A stretch of DNA of 64,000 nt from Alkalihalobacillus sp. LMS6 (GCF_024362765.1 NZ_CP093302.1:3471564-3535563); one strand, 5' to 3'; positions 43,763-53,014 are shown, counted from the stretch's first letter. Translations and numbers: made by a program. The notes: generated by a model from the letters alone, not told the origin.

Positions 43763-43900
43763 AGGCAATCGAAAACGACTGAAGGAGCAAACCGATAACA
43801 TTCATTACATGATTTCTCCGTATCCCAAGATTTATTTTTTAAATTTCGGGAAGACAAGTAGTATAGGTATCAACCTAACAACTTAGTGAGGAGGATATCT

Positions 43901-44068
43901 ATGCTTAATCGCTTAGAGCGAGCGCTGTTTCAACGAGAACTGGACTTCCTCAAGATGCTAAAGGGTAAAGCGACGAAGGAACATAGTCGCTTTTCAGCAG
44001 TAATCGAGGAAGAGATCACGCATCTAGAACAAGTTCTTGAAGAAACAGAGATGCAAGTCAATGATTAG
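43901..44068 (+). CDS. Small helical protein, unknown
   Basis: 55 residues, fully helical and charged (RLERALFQRELDFLKMLKG, EEEITHLEQVLEETEM). ATG 43901 lies 7 bases behind GAGGAGG, better than an in-frame ATG at 43886. No family was recognised. Confidence 0.55.
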   Translation: MLNRLERALFQRELDFLKMLKGKATKEHSRFSAVIEEEITHLEQVLEETEMQVND

Positions 44069-44170
44069 TACAGGGTGGGGCGGTCCCCTATCCTACATAT
44101 CACTTTAACAGTGACGGAGAATCTCCTCGCGTTACGGTTGATAGCTAATTATTTCTCGCTCTAGGTGTAG

Positions 44171-44200
44171 AAAGGACACACATGAGAATGTGTGTCCTTT
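44171..44200 (+). terminator. Strong terminator
   Basis: Perfect 13-base stem AAAGGACACACAT/ATGTGTGTCCTTT with loop GAGA and TTT after it. It separates the small helical gene from the photoreceptor gene. Confidence 0.85.
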
Positions 44201-44252
44201 TTTGTTAAAAAATTTCATTTTAGAACGTATGTATGGTACGATAATAAACGAA

Positions 44253-45059
44253 ATGTTGGGGGTGCTTATCATACGATCTATAGCAAACAAAGAACTTTTA
44301 TTTGAAGCATTAGATTATACACGTGCGGGTGTCTTAATTACCGATCCGCAGCAAGAAGATAATCCAATTATTTATGCCAATCAAGGCTTTTTTGATATGA
44401 CTGGTTATTCAGCCGCAGAGATTATGGGGCAAAATTGTCGCTTTCTCCAAGGGGCAGAGACCGATAAGCAAGAAGTAATGAAGTTAAAGCAAGCGATTGA
44501 AAAAAGAGAATCGAGTTCAGTCATTCTCTATAATTATACAAAAGACGGCACAGGCTTCTGGAATAGTCTCACCGTTGATCACTTATATATCGAAAAAGAA
44601 GATCAACACTTTTTCATCGGCGTACAAAAAGACGTCACCCATGAAAAGGAAATCGAAGCATCTCTTCTAGAATCTCAACAGGAAATCGAGAGCTTGGCAT
44701 GTCCAATCGTTCCCGTTATTGAAGGGATTGCTGTTTTGCCTTTAATAGGAAAAATGAATCGCGAGCGTTTTTCTCGGGTGTTAACGGTGACCACAGACGC
44801 CATTGTAAAAAAGAAGCTGAAACAAATTATCGTTGATTTATCGGGTCTGACCCATGTAGATGACGCCATCTTGGTCGATTTATCCACCTTGCAAAACGTG
44901 ATACGATTACAAGGCGCGAACCTCGTGGTGACAGGCATTTCTCCAGAAATGATCCTGCATTCCCTGCAAACCAATGAATTGTTATATATGACGTTGCACA
45001 CAGAAAAATCTGTTCAAGATGTCATCAGCAAATATGTTGTTTGGAAGGATACAAAATAA
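44253..45059 (+). CDS. ytvA: LOV-STAS blue-light photoreceptor, YtvA-like
   Basis: 268 residues. The LOV domain covers about 15-125; its motif GQNCRFLQG places the flavin-binding cysteine at residue 62, as in B. subtilis YtvA (PfyP). A linker helix and a STAS domain (about 150-260, IIVDLSGLTHVDDAILVDLS) follow. YtvA joins the stressosome and feeds light signals to sigma-B. ATG 44253 has no clear ribosome site; it is chosen because the alignment with YtvA (261 residues) fits exactly. The frame itself opens further upstream inside a terminator. Confidence 0.88.
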   Translation: MLGVLIIRSIANKELLFEALDYTRAGVLITDPQQEDNPIIYANQGFFDMTGYSAAEIMGQNCRFLQGAETDKQEVMKLKQAIEKRESSSVILYNYTKDGTGFWNSLTVDHLYIEKEDQHFFIGVQKDVTHEKEIEASLLESQQEIESLACPIVPVIEGIAVLPLIGKMNRERFSRVLTVTTDAIVKKKLKQIIVDLSGLTHVDDAILVDLSTLQNVIRLQGANLVVTGISPEMILHSLQTNELLYMTLHTEKSVQDVISKYVVWKDTK

Positions 45060-45129
45060 CTATTCCTTTACATATTCCCTCTATCTATTCAGACGTTTGA
45101 TTGTCAGCCCAAGAGCATAGAGGGATAAC

Positions 45130-45264
45130 ATGTTTGTTCTCTATCGAAATGTAAACGGCAACACGCTGTTTTAAATCCAGATCCTTCACTACATACGATG
45201 AAGCTACGGCATTCGCATGCTGTTAAAAGAAATTGATTTCTTCTTTTGCGTGCGTATCGTTGAT
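45130..45264 (+). pseudogene. Broken copy of the small gene at 54206-54382
   Basis: The text MFVLYRNVNGNTLF is followed by a stop; KSRSFTTYDEATAFA is found in another frame, and MLLKEID in a third segment. In order, these match MFVLSRNVNGHSLLLTS, FDTYDEAEAFA and GMLLREVDA of the intact 58-residue protein at 54206. The copy is inactive. Confidence 0.7.
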
Positions 45265-45271
45265 AAAAAAA

Positions 45272-45297
45272 GACCTTGGCGTAATGATACGCCAAGG
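45272..45297 (-). terminator. Terminator of the yhgE-like gene
   Basis: Perfect 11-base stem ACCTTGGCGTA/TACGCCAAGGT, loop ATGA, seven T residues on the minus strand. Confidence 0.85.
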
Positions 45298-45305
45298 TTC
45301 TGCTT

Positions 45306-48300
45306 TTATGTCTGGGCTTGCAACTCTTCTTCCGACGCTTCCTCTTGACGCTTCTTAGCCGAAAACGTGTAATAGATAATCGTGAACACATGGAAAGCAA
45401 CAAAGAGAACGAGTAGAATCGTCATTTCAAACCAAGCCGTGCCCCCTATGGAAATCGCCTCCCGGAAGGCATTTACAGAATGGGTCATCGGCAAATATGG
45501 ATGAACCGCCTGGAAAAAGCTGTTCGATAATTCAATTGGGAATGTCCCTGCGGCTCCGCCAAGTTGAATCGTCATCAAGATAAGCATAATGAATCGGCCA
45601 ACATTTCCAAGTAAGACGGAAAAGAAGTGGACCATCGACATAAACGCAAATGACGTGACTATCGCGACTAGGAAGGTTCGCGGTGTATCAACTGGTTCCA
45701 ATCCGACTAAGGAAACCATAATCCCGATCATAATGACCGCCTGGAAAAACGATACAAATGCTAAAATGCTAAACTTCGATAACCACCACATTATTCCTGA
45801 CGTTGGTGTAACCACTGGTTCTTTGATTGGGAACAGAATGCAGAAAATCACTGCGCCAACGAACAAACCAACACTCATCATATATGGAGCTAATCCGTGA
45901 CCATAATTCGGTACTTCTGTCACTTTTGTTTGATCAAGCGTTGTCGGATGTGCCATCATCTCCGCATTGCCGTCTTCTTTATTTTCGTTTCGAATGTCGT
46001 CCGCCGCATCTTGTAATGTTACCGCCAGCTCATCCGCTCCATCAATAATATCTGTAGAACCTTCTTGAATCTCAATGGTCCCATCGTAAAGAGATCCAGA
46101 GCCTTCATATAATTCTCCTAATGCTTCTTCTAAAGTCTCAGCTCCCGACTGCAGTTCTGGTGAACCCGTCGCCAACGTATCTGCCCCATCTGTTAGCTCT
46201 GCTCCAGTGCCACTGAGTGCCGCCGCACCATTTGCTAGCGTTTCGCCTTCTTCCGTTAAAGCTTGTGCTCCCGAAGTCAGTGTTTGGCCTTGCTGTTGCA
46301 ATTCCGAACTTCCAGCACGTAAGGTGGAACCAGCATCTTGAAGCAGATCGGTTCCAGCTTCAAATTGATTCAACAGCTGTAAACCAGCGTTTGCTTGTGC
46401 ACTTAAGCCATCACTTGCACCAATAAAGCCTTCTGCTGTATCCGCAATCGACTCTGTCGCGCCTTCAAGCGAAGAAGCACCTTCTTGTAATGCGGCGCCC
46501 CCTTCATCTAACGTTGCCAATGAAGCTAATACTTCATTCGCCCCATCACGAACGGATGTTAATTGCGACTGAATTGCCTCTGCATTTTCCGCTAAAGCCA
46601 GCATCTCTGTTGATGCCGATTCAACACCTTCCGCCACAGCCGTCGCTCCAGGTTGCAACGCCTCCGCTCCTTCTACAAGCGCTTGCGTTGAGACGTCAAG
46701 CTGATCAAGGCCGTTTGCCATTTGCTCTGATGCACCAGCCACCGTTTGAATGCGACGATTCACCTCACCAACTGTTTCTAGAACTGCATCAGCAATCGAC
46801 TCTTTTGTATCTGCCACTTGTGCTTCTATTCCTTCTAGCGACTGAATCCCGCTCTCAACGCTTGACTCCATACGAGTGAGCGAATCAGCAAGTTCATCTA
46901 ACCCTGCAAATGTTCCTTCTATTCCGTTCACTTCTGACAACAGTCGTTCGATGCGCTCTCGGCTTTCACTCACAACAGTTGGAAGCACTTGTTCACTTTG
47001 AACCTGTGAAATCTCTGAAATTAACGTAGCTCGCTGTTCGTCCGTTAAATCAACATCACTCTCCTGAATCGCACGAATCGTTTGCGCATCATGCTCTGCT
47101 TTTCCTTCCGCTACACGCTGGTCAATTGAACCTAATTCAGCATCCACTTCATTTACCAATTGGATCAAGCCACTTAAGGAAGGAGCACTTGCGCTTCCCA
47201 CGTTTTGCGCGTTCAGCTCATCCTGCAATAAAGTTAACGCCTGTACAGTCTCTGTAATCTCAGGTGCCTCTACCTCATCCAAACGTTCCTCTAGACGACC
47301 ATAAGCCGAAGCGCTCATTGACGCGAGATCCGCTATATCATCATTGAATTGCTGCACCTCAGTTGAAAAACTAGATAACCCACTTTGCACGTCAACTAAG
47401 CCAGGAGCAAGCGTATCTAAACCCGTTTGTACAGATTGACTCCCACTAATGAGCGATTCACTAACATTCTCCAATCCACTCGTATCTTGCAAACGAAGAT
47501 GTAAGCCATTACTCACATCAACGACCGTTTCAGCAGTCTCTGCCACACCACTTGTCAGCAACGATACGCCAGTCGTGTACGTGCCAACACCTTCTGTTAA
47601 TGTCGTGACTCCATTCGTATAATCCAGCACAAGACTATTGCTCTCATTAAGTGCCGCCAACGTCGCCTGTGCCTCAGCGACAGGCGTTCTAAGCTGTAAG
47701 AGCGCAGGCTCGACTTCCGCTAACGCCCCCTCAACCGAGTTGGTATAAGCCATTGTCCCATTTGCCAATTGCTCTGCGCCTGCCACGAACTGCGACGCAC
47801 CACTAGCTAACGTATCCGTCGCATCTGTATAAGCAATTGCTCCAGATGTCACCATTTCAACAGCCGACGTATAGGTGTCTACACCATCACGAAGCTCAAT
47901 CGAACCGCTCACCAAATCCGATAAATTGGTCGCAATCGCATTTGAACCATTTTCCGCTTCATCGAGCCCATCTTGAAACGTTAGCGTATTCGATGCAAGT
48001 GTATCCAAATTGTTAAAAAGGTCCTCGCCCCCTTCTTCCAATTCATCTGCACCATCTGCAGCTTCCGCAAAGCCATCCGCTAATTCAGCCAACACATCAA
48101 ATAATGTTGCTATGTATTCTCGAGAAACCGTTTCGGCAACTTGCTGCTCAACTGTACTCGCTGCGGTACCAACAATTTGTTCCGCAATAAAATTTTGTCC
48201 CGCTGATGTATAATACTCCAGCTCCATCTCTTGAGGATCTTCATCTAACGCTGTCGTGGCACGTTCTGAGAAATATTCAGGAACCACAATGACCATATAA

Positions 48301-48599
48301 AAATCGCCTACATCAATTCCAGACATTGCCCTGTCTCGATCAACAAACTGCCAATCAAATTGATCATTATCCTGTAAATTTTCAACCAGCTCATCACCAA
48401 TATGAAGCTCATTTCCTTCAAATGATGCAGCAACATCTTCATTCACAACCGCTACAGGCAAGTCATCTAATTGTCCGTACGGGTCCCAAACCCCTTTTAA
48501 AAATACCGCCGCATACATCACCGGTACAACAAGCAATCCCGCAATGATCAACATCAGCATCTTGTGATCCTTTATATAAGCCCATTCCTTTTTAAACAT
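45306..48599 (-). CDS. YhgE/Pip family membrane protein, unusually long
   Basis: 1097 residues; B. subtilis YhgE has about 775. A first helix (about 14-33), an extracytoplasmic part of more than 800 residues, and about five helices after residue 900 (GLAPYMMSVGLFVGAVIFCI and others) give the usual Pip architecture. The long middle consists of heptad-type repeats with the LxxGAxxL pattern and many Ala, Gly, Ser and Thr. Family members are phage receptors or parts of export systems such as type VII secretion. A 21-bp palindrome lies upstream. Confidence 0.9.
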   Translation of the reverse strand: MFKKEWAYIKDHKMLMLIIAGLLVVPVMYAAVFLKGVWDPYGQLDDLPVAVVNEDVAASFEGNELHIGDELVENLQDNDQFDWQFVDRDRAMSGIDVGDFYMVIVVPEYFSERATTALDEDPQEMELEYYTSAGQNFIAEQIVGTAASTVEQQVAETVSREYIATLFDVLAELADGFAEAADGADELEEGGEDLFNNLDTLASNTLTFQDGLDEAENGSNAIATNLSDLVSGSIELRDGVDTYTSAVEMVTSGAIAYTDATDTLASGASQFVAGAEQLANGTMAYTNSVEGALAEVEPALLQLRTPVAEAQATLAALNESNSLVLDYTNGVTTLTEGVGTYTTGVSLLTSGVAETAETVVDVSNGLHLRLQDTSGLENVSESLISGSQSVQTGLDTLAPGLVDVQSGLSSFSTEVQQFNDDIADLASMSASAYGRLEERLDEVEAPEITETVQALTLLQDELNAQNVGSASAPSLSGLIQLVNEVDAELGSIDQRVAEGKAEHDAQTIRAIQESDVDLTDEQRATLISEISQVQSEQVLPTVVSESRERIERLLSEVNGIEGTFAGLDELADSLTRMESSVESGIQSLEGIEAQVADTKESIADAVLETVGEVNRRIQTVAGASEQMANGLDQLDVSTQALVEGAEALQPGATAVAEGVESASTEMLALAENAEAIQSQLTSVRDGANEVLASLATLDEGGAALQEGASSLEGATESIADTAEGFIGASDGLSAQANAGLQLLNQFEAGTDLLQDAGSTLRAGSSELQQQGQTLTSGAQALTEEGETLANGAAALSGTGAELTDGADTLATGSPELQSGAETLEEALGELYEGSGSLYDGTIEIQEGSTDIIDGADELAVTLQDAADDIRNENKEDGNAEMMAHPTTLDQTKVTEVPNYGHGLAPYMMSVGLFVGAVIFCILFPIKEPVVTPTSGIMWWLSKFSILAFVSFFQAVIMIGIMVSLVGLEPVDTPRTFLVAIVTSFAFMSMVHFFSVLLGNVGRFIMLILMTIQLGGAAGTFPIELSNSFFQAVHPYLPMTHSVNAFREAISIGGTAWFEMTILLVLFVAFHVFTIIYYTFSAKKRQEEASEEELQAQT

Positions 48600-48627
48600 G
48601 AATCACCCAACCTTCCAGACCTTTCAT

Positions 48628-48648
48628 TATGGATAATATTTATCCATA
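48628..48648. promoter_or_regulatory. 21-bp palindrome upstream of the yhgE-like gene
   Basis: TATGGATAA, TAT, TTATCCATA: perfect 9-base arms about 30 bases before the ATG. In B. subtilis yhgE lies beside a TetR regulator (yhgD); none is adjacent here. Confidence 0.6.
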
Positions 48649-48734
48649 TAATTCTTACTTTAGTACCCTTTTTCACAAAAAATGAAACCACATCACACCC
48701 AACCGATTAAACGAACCGTAAAACAACAAAAAAA

Positions 48735-48755
48735 CTTCCTCACCATAGAAGGAAG
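48735..48755 (-). terminator. Terminator after the coiled-coil membrane genes
   Basis: CTTCCT/AGGAAG stem with a 9-base loop and seven T residues on the minus strand. Confidence 0.7.
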
Positions 48756-48785
48756 CCTTTTAAGAGAAATGTATCGTTAATGCGA

Positions 48786-49028
48786 CTATTTACTTATTCC
48801 GTCCTCAAACCACTCTATTTCTTTGAGTTGACGATCATTTCCCTCTTTAATGTTTACTAAGTATTTTATCGTAGTCTCGTGATGTTGGTTTTTCTCCTGA
48901 GCTTCAGCGAGTCTATTAGAAATATCTTTATCAAATTTCATTCTTTGAGCCTTTACCTGTTTTTTACTACTATAGATGAGAGAGATAACCGCAATTAATA
49001 ATACAATTAACATGATTTCAATAAACAT
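48786..49028 (-). CDS. Single-pass membrane protein with coiled coil
   Basis: 80 residues: one helix (about 3-21, IEIMLIVLLIAVISLIY), then a charged coiled coil (DISNRLAEAQEKNQHHETT). ATG 49028 lies behind AAGGGAG. It is co-directional with the next gene and similar in plan, so the pair probably arose by duplication. Confidence 0.58.
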   Translation of the reverse strand: MFIEIMLIVLLIAVISLIYSSKKQVKAQRMKFDKDISNRLAEAQEKNQHHETTIKYLVNIKEGNDRQLKEIEWFEDGISK

Positions 49029-49054
49029 TTTGACTCCCTTCAAATCTGTCTCGA

Positions 49055-49300
49055 TTATTTCCGATTTCTTTGTTTTAGCTTCTCTTCAATGTCATGCTGC
49101 TGGGCATCAATTACTCGTTGAAGTTCTTTTATTTGGTCTAAGTTCTTGACTTCTTGTTGTCGCTCTTTTTCCACCTGTTCTTGAAACCGTATTGTTTCTC
49201 TGTTTATGTATTTACGTTGTTTTTTACTACCACTTAACACAATCACCACTGCTACTATAAATATAACCAAAATAAAAAGCATCCCGATTTCGAAAGACAT
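49055..49300 (-). CDS. Single-pass membrane protein with coiled coil
   Basis: 81 residues: one helix (about 3-23, FEIGMLFILVIFIVAVVIVL) and a coiled coil (RFQEQVEKERQQEVKNLDQ). The ATG is behind AGAGGT. First gene of a two-gene unit with 48786-49028. Confidence 0.58.
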   Translation of the reverse strand: MSFEIGMLFILVIFIVAVVIVLSGSKKQRKYINRETIRFQEQVEKERQQEVKNLDQIKELQRVIDAQQHDIEEKLKQRNRK

Positions 49301-49573
49301 TCTAATAACCTCTCTTACCTTCTTTATTCATCTATGAGCATTCTATCTTATCAAATCGTATGTATATCTTATATTATTTTCGACATGTAATGAATTAATT
49401 TAACACCAAAAAGAAAAGACAGCGAAAACTTAAAAATTGTCCAAGCCATTGAAATACTGATACCCTTATGAGAGCATGGGAGAGCGTTTCAAATGTTTGT
49501 GGATACTCCGTAGTGACAAGCTAAAACCAGAAACACAGTTTGTAAATTATACTTAATTAAGGAGCTTACAATC

Positions 49574-49852
49574 ATGATGACTCTCTTTTTCCTCATATCT
49601 GGGATCTTTATCACGAGCATCACCGTGCTTATGAGTTTTTATTTTTCAAGACAACCTGAACCCGTAATGGATTTTGCTTTTGAACAGCTAAATCTTTTTC
49701 CGCTTCTACTCTATATGTTGAGCATTTTCATGTATTATCTTTTCAGAAACACGCTAAATCGTCTCATATCAACGCTACTTGTAAGCATAGCCGTCTCCAT
49801 TCAACTCTTTTACTCATTCTTTTTACTACTTGAAGTCTTTAACTCGCGCTAG
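49574..49852 (+). CDS. Small membrane protein, three helices
   Basis: 92 residues, hydrophobic at about 3-23, 38-54 and 60-86. AAGGAG precedes the double ATG at 49574/49577. No family was recognised. Confidence 0.55.
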   Translation: MMTLFFLISGIFITSITVLMSFYFSRQPEPVMDFAFEQLNLFPLLLYMLSIFMYYLFRNTLNRLISTLLVSIAVSIQLFYSFFLLLEVFNSR

Positions 49853-49967
49853 TTCAGTCGAATTAATTAAAATGGCGAACGCTTTTTCAGAGAATGACCT
49901 CAGCCGCTTTTGTGATGTAGACTTCTTTACTTCAAATTAATTTAGCGAATTTATAAACCCATAAAAA

Positions 49968-49993
49968 AACAACCAGATACTTGATTGGTTGTT
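49968..49993 (-). terminator. Terminator of the HsdR-N-like gene
   Basis: AACAACCA/TGGTTGTT stem with a 10-base loop and seven T residues on the minus strand. Confidence 0.75.
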
Positions 49994-50028
49994 CTTCATT
50001 TAATCATTAAGATCTGAATCATGGGAAA

Positions 50029-51102
50029 TTAACCATTCTTAACCGCAAGACCCTCTACTACTTCAATAAGTTTTTCTTTATAATTTTCCAGATCCGCAAT
50101 TTTCTCAAGTGTAGCCGTTGTACGCTCCTCATCATTAAATTGCACCATTTTATTGGTTCCATTTAAATATAATCTGCATATCCAACGGCGAATTGTATTA
50201 TCAATCAGAATGTTGAAATAGCTTTTATTGTCTCGATAGAAAATACGTTCGTCTTCAATTGTGTCTTTTAATAGCATCTTGGCAATGGCATAACCTTCAA
50301 TCTCTTCCTCTGTCGTCACAATTTCAGGCTCTTCCATTACAGGTAACTCTTCCAATGTTTTAGGTTCTTCTTGTTCATGTGGAGTGGAGGTTGATTTCAA
50401 TGCAGCGTTAATTTTGTCATTAACAAGTTCATTAATGTACTGTTTAAAAGATTTTTTTACAATGACCTCAAAATTATCTAGCACAGCTTTTGTCTTGCGT
50501 CCACTATAGACTTGTGAAACGATGAAACTCGTAAAATCCTCGCTTGGATGTTCCCACAACTCATCAAATAACTTCTTTATTTTATTAGAATATTTCAAGT
50601 CAGAAGCCGTATCAAATATCTTATTTAAATCAAAACTACCTTTGCGAAATTTAGCTAATTCAATCAAGCTTGACTCTTTTAGTTCAGCAAGATTAAATTC
50701 AAAGAATGGAACGGAATCCATCTTATTCTGTTCATCTAAATCTGTATAAAAACGATAAATAATACCATTCGTTAAGATTGCAAACTTTGCTGAAGTTGTA
50801 CCGAAATATCGAAACAATTGCGAATCATGATTTTGTAAAGCTTCCGTAATGGATTTAGCTTCAATAAGAATCAACGGTTTGCCCTCACTCATAATCGCAA
50901 AATCTACTTTCTCACCTTTCTTAATGCCCACGTCTGCAATAAATTCAGGAAGAAATTCCTCAGGATTAAAGACATCGTATCCTAACGTTTGAAAGAACGG
51001 CATAATAATAGATGTTTTCGTCGCTTCTTCCGTAGTGATATTGTCCTTCAATGTGCTCAAGCGCTTTGATAAATGTTTGATTTTTTCGATAAAACCTTCC
51101 AT
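50029..51102 (-). CDS. Solitary nuclease with type I restriction R-subunit N-terminal domain
   Basis: 357 residues. The N-terminal PD-(D/E)XK nuclease domain covers about 20-150: KVDFAIM (Asp) and LILIEAK (ExK) near 65-82 are the active site. The rest is helical with an acidic linker near 245-265 (EEPKTLEELPVMEEPE). No helicase part is present, and no hsdM or hsdS gene is nearby, so it is not a complete restriction system. Such short proteins occur on prophages and defence islands. Confidence 0.85.
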   Translation of the reverse strand: MEGFIEKIKHLSKRLSTLKDNITTEEATKTSIIMPFFQTLGYDVFNPEEFLPEFIADVGIKKGEKVDFAIMSEGKPLILIEAKSITEALQNHDSQLFRYFGTTSAKFAILTNGIIYRFYTDLDEQNKMDSVPFFEFNLAELKESSLIELAKFRKGSFDLNKIFDTASDLKYSNKIKKLFDELWEHPSEDFTSFIVSQVYSGRKTKAVLDNFEVIVKKSFKQYINELVNDKINAALKSTSTPHEQEEPKTLEELPVMEEPEIVTTEEEIEGYAIAKMLLKDTIEDERIFYRDNKSYFNILIDNTIRRWICRLYLNGTNKMVQFNDEERTTATLEKIADLENYKEKLIEVVEGLAVKNG

Positions 51103-51545
51103 TATAACCCTCCTACCTTGTGAATTTAGCCTAAATCCACCTACAATTTACATCTATTATACCACTACCCTGAGATGAATAAATAATATTTTCAGAAAAA
51201 AATGATTTTATATTCACTTCTACCCATCTACTTTTTAGTAGCCCAAATGGAATGCCTTGTTTCCATCAAAAAATTTCATCATTCTTTGATTATTAGCCCA
51301 GTGTTTCTCATTACTTACTAGCAAGGTCCTAAAACAATGGTCACTATACGTTAAGGAAGAAGATTAATAGTGGCTACTAGATTGAAGAATGGAAAAAGAT
51401 TACTTTGTGAGTTATGACATAAAACAATTAAACTATTAAAAACTGAATTACCCTAATGAAAAGGGGGCCTCCTGTTGACTGTGTTATTTCTTATTTCAAA
51501 CCATAAAAAACAACCCCCTCAGAAGAAGGAGCTTTAATATTAAGA
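51103..51545. other. Region without an intact gene, next to the flagellin fragment
   Basis: AT-rich, no plausible ribosome sites. At about 51505-51535 the minus strand shows a CTCC/GAGG hairpin followed by T residues, probably the old flagellin terminator. Confidence 0.4.
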
Positions 51546-51760
51546 TTATCCAAGTAGCTGAAGTACTTGTTGTGGCTGTTGATTTGCTTGTAAAGCATGA
51601 ATTGAGAAGCTTAAGAAAGAATGTTTTGCTTCGTGAACTCCATAATTTCTTTTGCCATGTCAACGTCACGGATACGAGACTCAGCAGCTTGAATGTTTTC
51701 TGAGGAATTATCTAAATTAGAGATTGTGTGCTCTAAACGGTTTTGTGTTGCCCCTAGCCC
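51546..51760 (-). pseudogene. 3' fragment of a flagellin gene
   Basis: The minus strand reads [20 protein letters not shown], then [20 protein letters not shown] and FTKQNILS, a stop, then (after a frameshift) LQANQQPQQVLQLLG. This is the conserved C-terminal D0/D1 part of Bacillus flagellin (hag). The fragment starts abruptly at 51760, four bases from the next gene's stop, so a deletion removed the rest. Confidence 0.85.
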
Positions 51761-51763
51761 ACT

Positions 51764-52447
51764 TCAGTTACTTCTTCTTTTTTTAAATAGCTTTGTCCCT
51801 AAATATAATACAACCGCTACACTGAGATAGATCCACCAATCGATCTCTATAACCGGTCCAAAATCAGGTACAAGCATATAAAATAGGAGAAGAGGAAGAA
51901 ACAAAAGCATGCCATACACGCCTGCTTTTATTGTGACCCATCTCTCGCTATTTTTTTGATTTTGTTTAAATAAGGACTGGCGAATTAGAGCGAAAAGAAC
52001 AACGATAGCAAGCGGAATTGATACAAGTACATAAAGCCCGGTTACAAGCGTATTTCCTAAAGCAATGGTTTGATCGATTTCCGTAAAGAATGGCAAGACC
52101 CCATACAAAATACCTTGTAGTACAAATAGAAATGCAAGTGTATGAGCTAGCGCACCACCCAATAATCCAAACCAATGTCTCTTCTTTTCTTTCGGTAAGT
52201 GTGCAATGAGTTCTTCTGCGTACGCTTTTGGATCATCTCCGAAAAGATGGGGAGCTGATTTCCCCTCTTTTTCTGCATCTAACAAGTGATCAAGTATATC
52301 CATGAGCACTTCTTCTGCCTCTTGTTCCGCAATTCGGATATCAGTTCGTAAATACATTAAAAAATCTTCGTAAATTTGCTTATTTTCTTCTGTTAACACT
52401 TCTCGCTTTTGGTTATTTGCTTCTATTAAAGCCTCTGTGTGCGTCAT
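51764..52447 (-). CDS. HAAS/DUF1129-like membrane protein in a padR operon
   Basis: 227 residues. The soluble N-terminus (about 1-95: EENKQIYEDFLMYLRTD, LLDAEKEGKS) has the HAAS-type helical signalling domain. Four membrane helices follow from about residue 97 to 220. It is cotranscribed with PadR (8 bases apart). Such PadR-coupled membrane proteins probably sense or answer envelope stress; the exact role is unknown. Confidence 0.75.
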   Translation of the reverse strand: MTHTEALIEANNQKREVLTEENKQIYEDFLMYLRTDIRIAEQEAEEVLMDILDHLLDAEKEGKSAPHLFGDDPKAYAEELIAHLPKEKKRHWFGLLGGALAHTLAFLFVLQGILYGVLPFFTEIDQTIALGNTLVTGLYVLVSIPLAIVVLFALIRQSLFKQNQKNSERWVTIKAGVYGMLLFLPLLLFYMLVPDFGPVIEIDWWIYLSVAVVLYLGTKLFKKRRSN

Positions 52448-52455
52448 AAAACAAC

Positions 52456-52773
52456 CTACCTTCCAAGAAGTTCATTTACAGGGGTGACAATCGCATTCCA
52501 CTGTTCAACAATAGCTTTAAGCTCCTCTTCGCCTTCTTTAGTTAGAGAATAGTATTTACGCTTTGGTCCAGAAGGCGAGTCTTTCATCGTGCTGCTGATA
52601 AACCCTTTCTTCTGGAGTCGAAGTAAAACGGGATAGATTGTGCCATCGCTTATTTCTGGAAGTCCGACCTCTTGGAGCCTTAAAGCAAGTTCATAGCCAT
52701 ACACTTCTTCCTCTTTTATAACGGTCATGACACAAGCATCTAAAATCCCTTTAAGCATTTGCGTTCTTGACAT
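52456..52773 (-). CDS. PadR family transcriptional regulator
   Basis: 105 residues: winged helix of PadR type (LKGILDACVMTVIKEEEVYG, then ISDGTIYPVLLRLQKKGFI and GPKRKYYSLTKEGEEEL). It is the first gene of a two-gene operon with a good promoter. Two palindromes just downstream of the promoter are likely binding sites. Confidence 0.92.
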   Translation of the reverse strand: MSRTQMLKGILDACVMTVIKEEEVYGYELALRLQEVGLPEISDGTIYPVLLRLQKKGFISSTMKDSPSGPKRKYYSLTKEGEEELKAIVEQWNAIVTPVNELLGR

Positions 52774-52788
52774 TCTGCCACCTTCTCA

Positions 52789-52809
52789 CTATATGGTTAA
52801 ACCATATAG
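52789..52809. promoter_or_regulatory. PadR operator candidate 1, 21-bp perfect palindrome
   Basis: CTATATGGTT, A, AACCATATAG. It lies 16 bases before the padR start codon. Confidence 0.7.
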
Positions 52810-52820
52810 CTTTTAAAAAT

Positions 52821-52849
52821 ATAACTACTTTGTATAACCAAGTAGTTAT
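52821..52849. promoter_or_regulatory. PadR operator candidate 2, inverted repeat
   Basis: ATAACTACTT and AAGTAGTTAT with a 9-base spacer, directly downstream of the -10 element. Confidence 0.65.
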
Positions 52850-52853
52850 GATT

Positions 52854-52882
52854 ATTATACACAAAGGGTAAAGAAATAGCAA
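52854..52882 (-). promoter_or_regulatory. Sigma-A promoter of the padR operon
   Basis: On the minus strand TTGCTA and TATAAT are 17 bases apart, a near-consensus promoter. Both palindromes lie between it and the gene. Confidence 0.8.
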
Positions 52883-53014
52883 GCCTCCCTCATCTATGTT
52901 TAATATTATTCATTATTCCACATCCATAAAACTTGTCCTTTCCGAGCCTTGCACTTATAATTTTTCACGATACTTGCCAGACTACATGAAAACAGGGCTA
53001 AGAAGGAGTACATT

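Noticed and set aside
45589-46879. Several plus-strand frames inside the yhgE-like gene
   Set aside because: Antisense shadows of a repetitive alanine-rich coding region.
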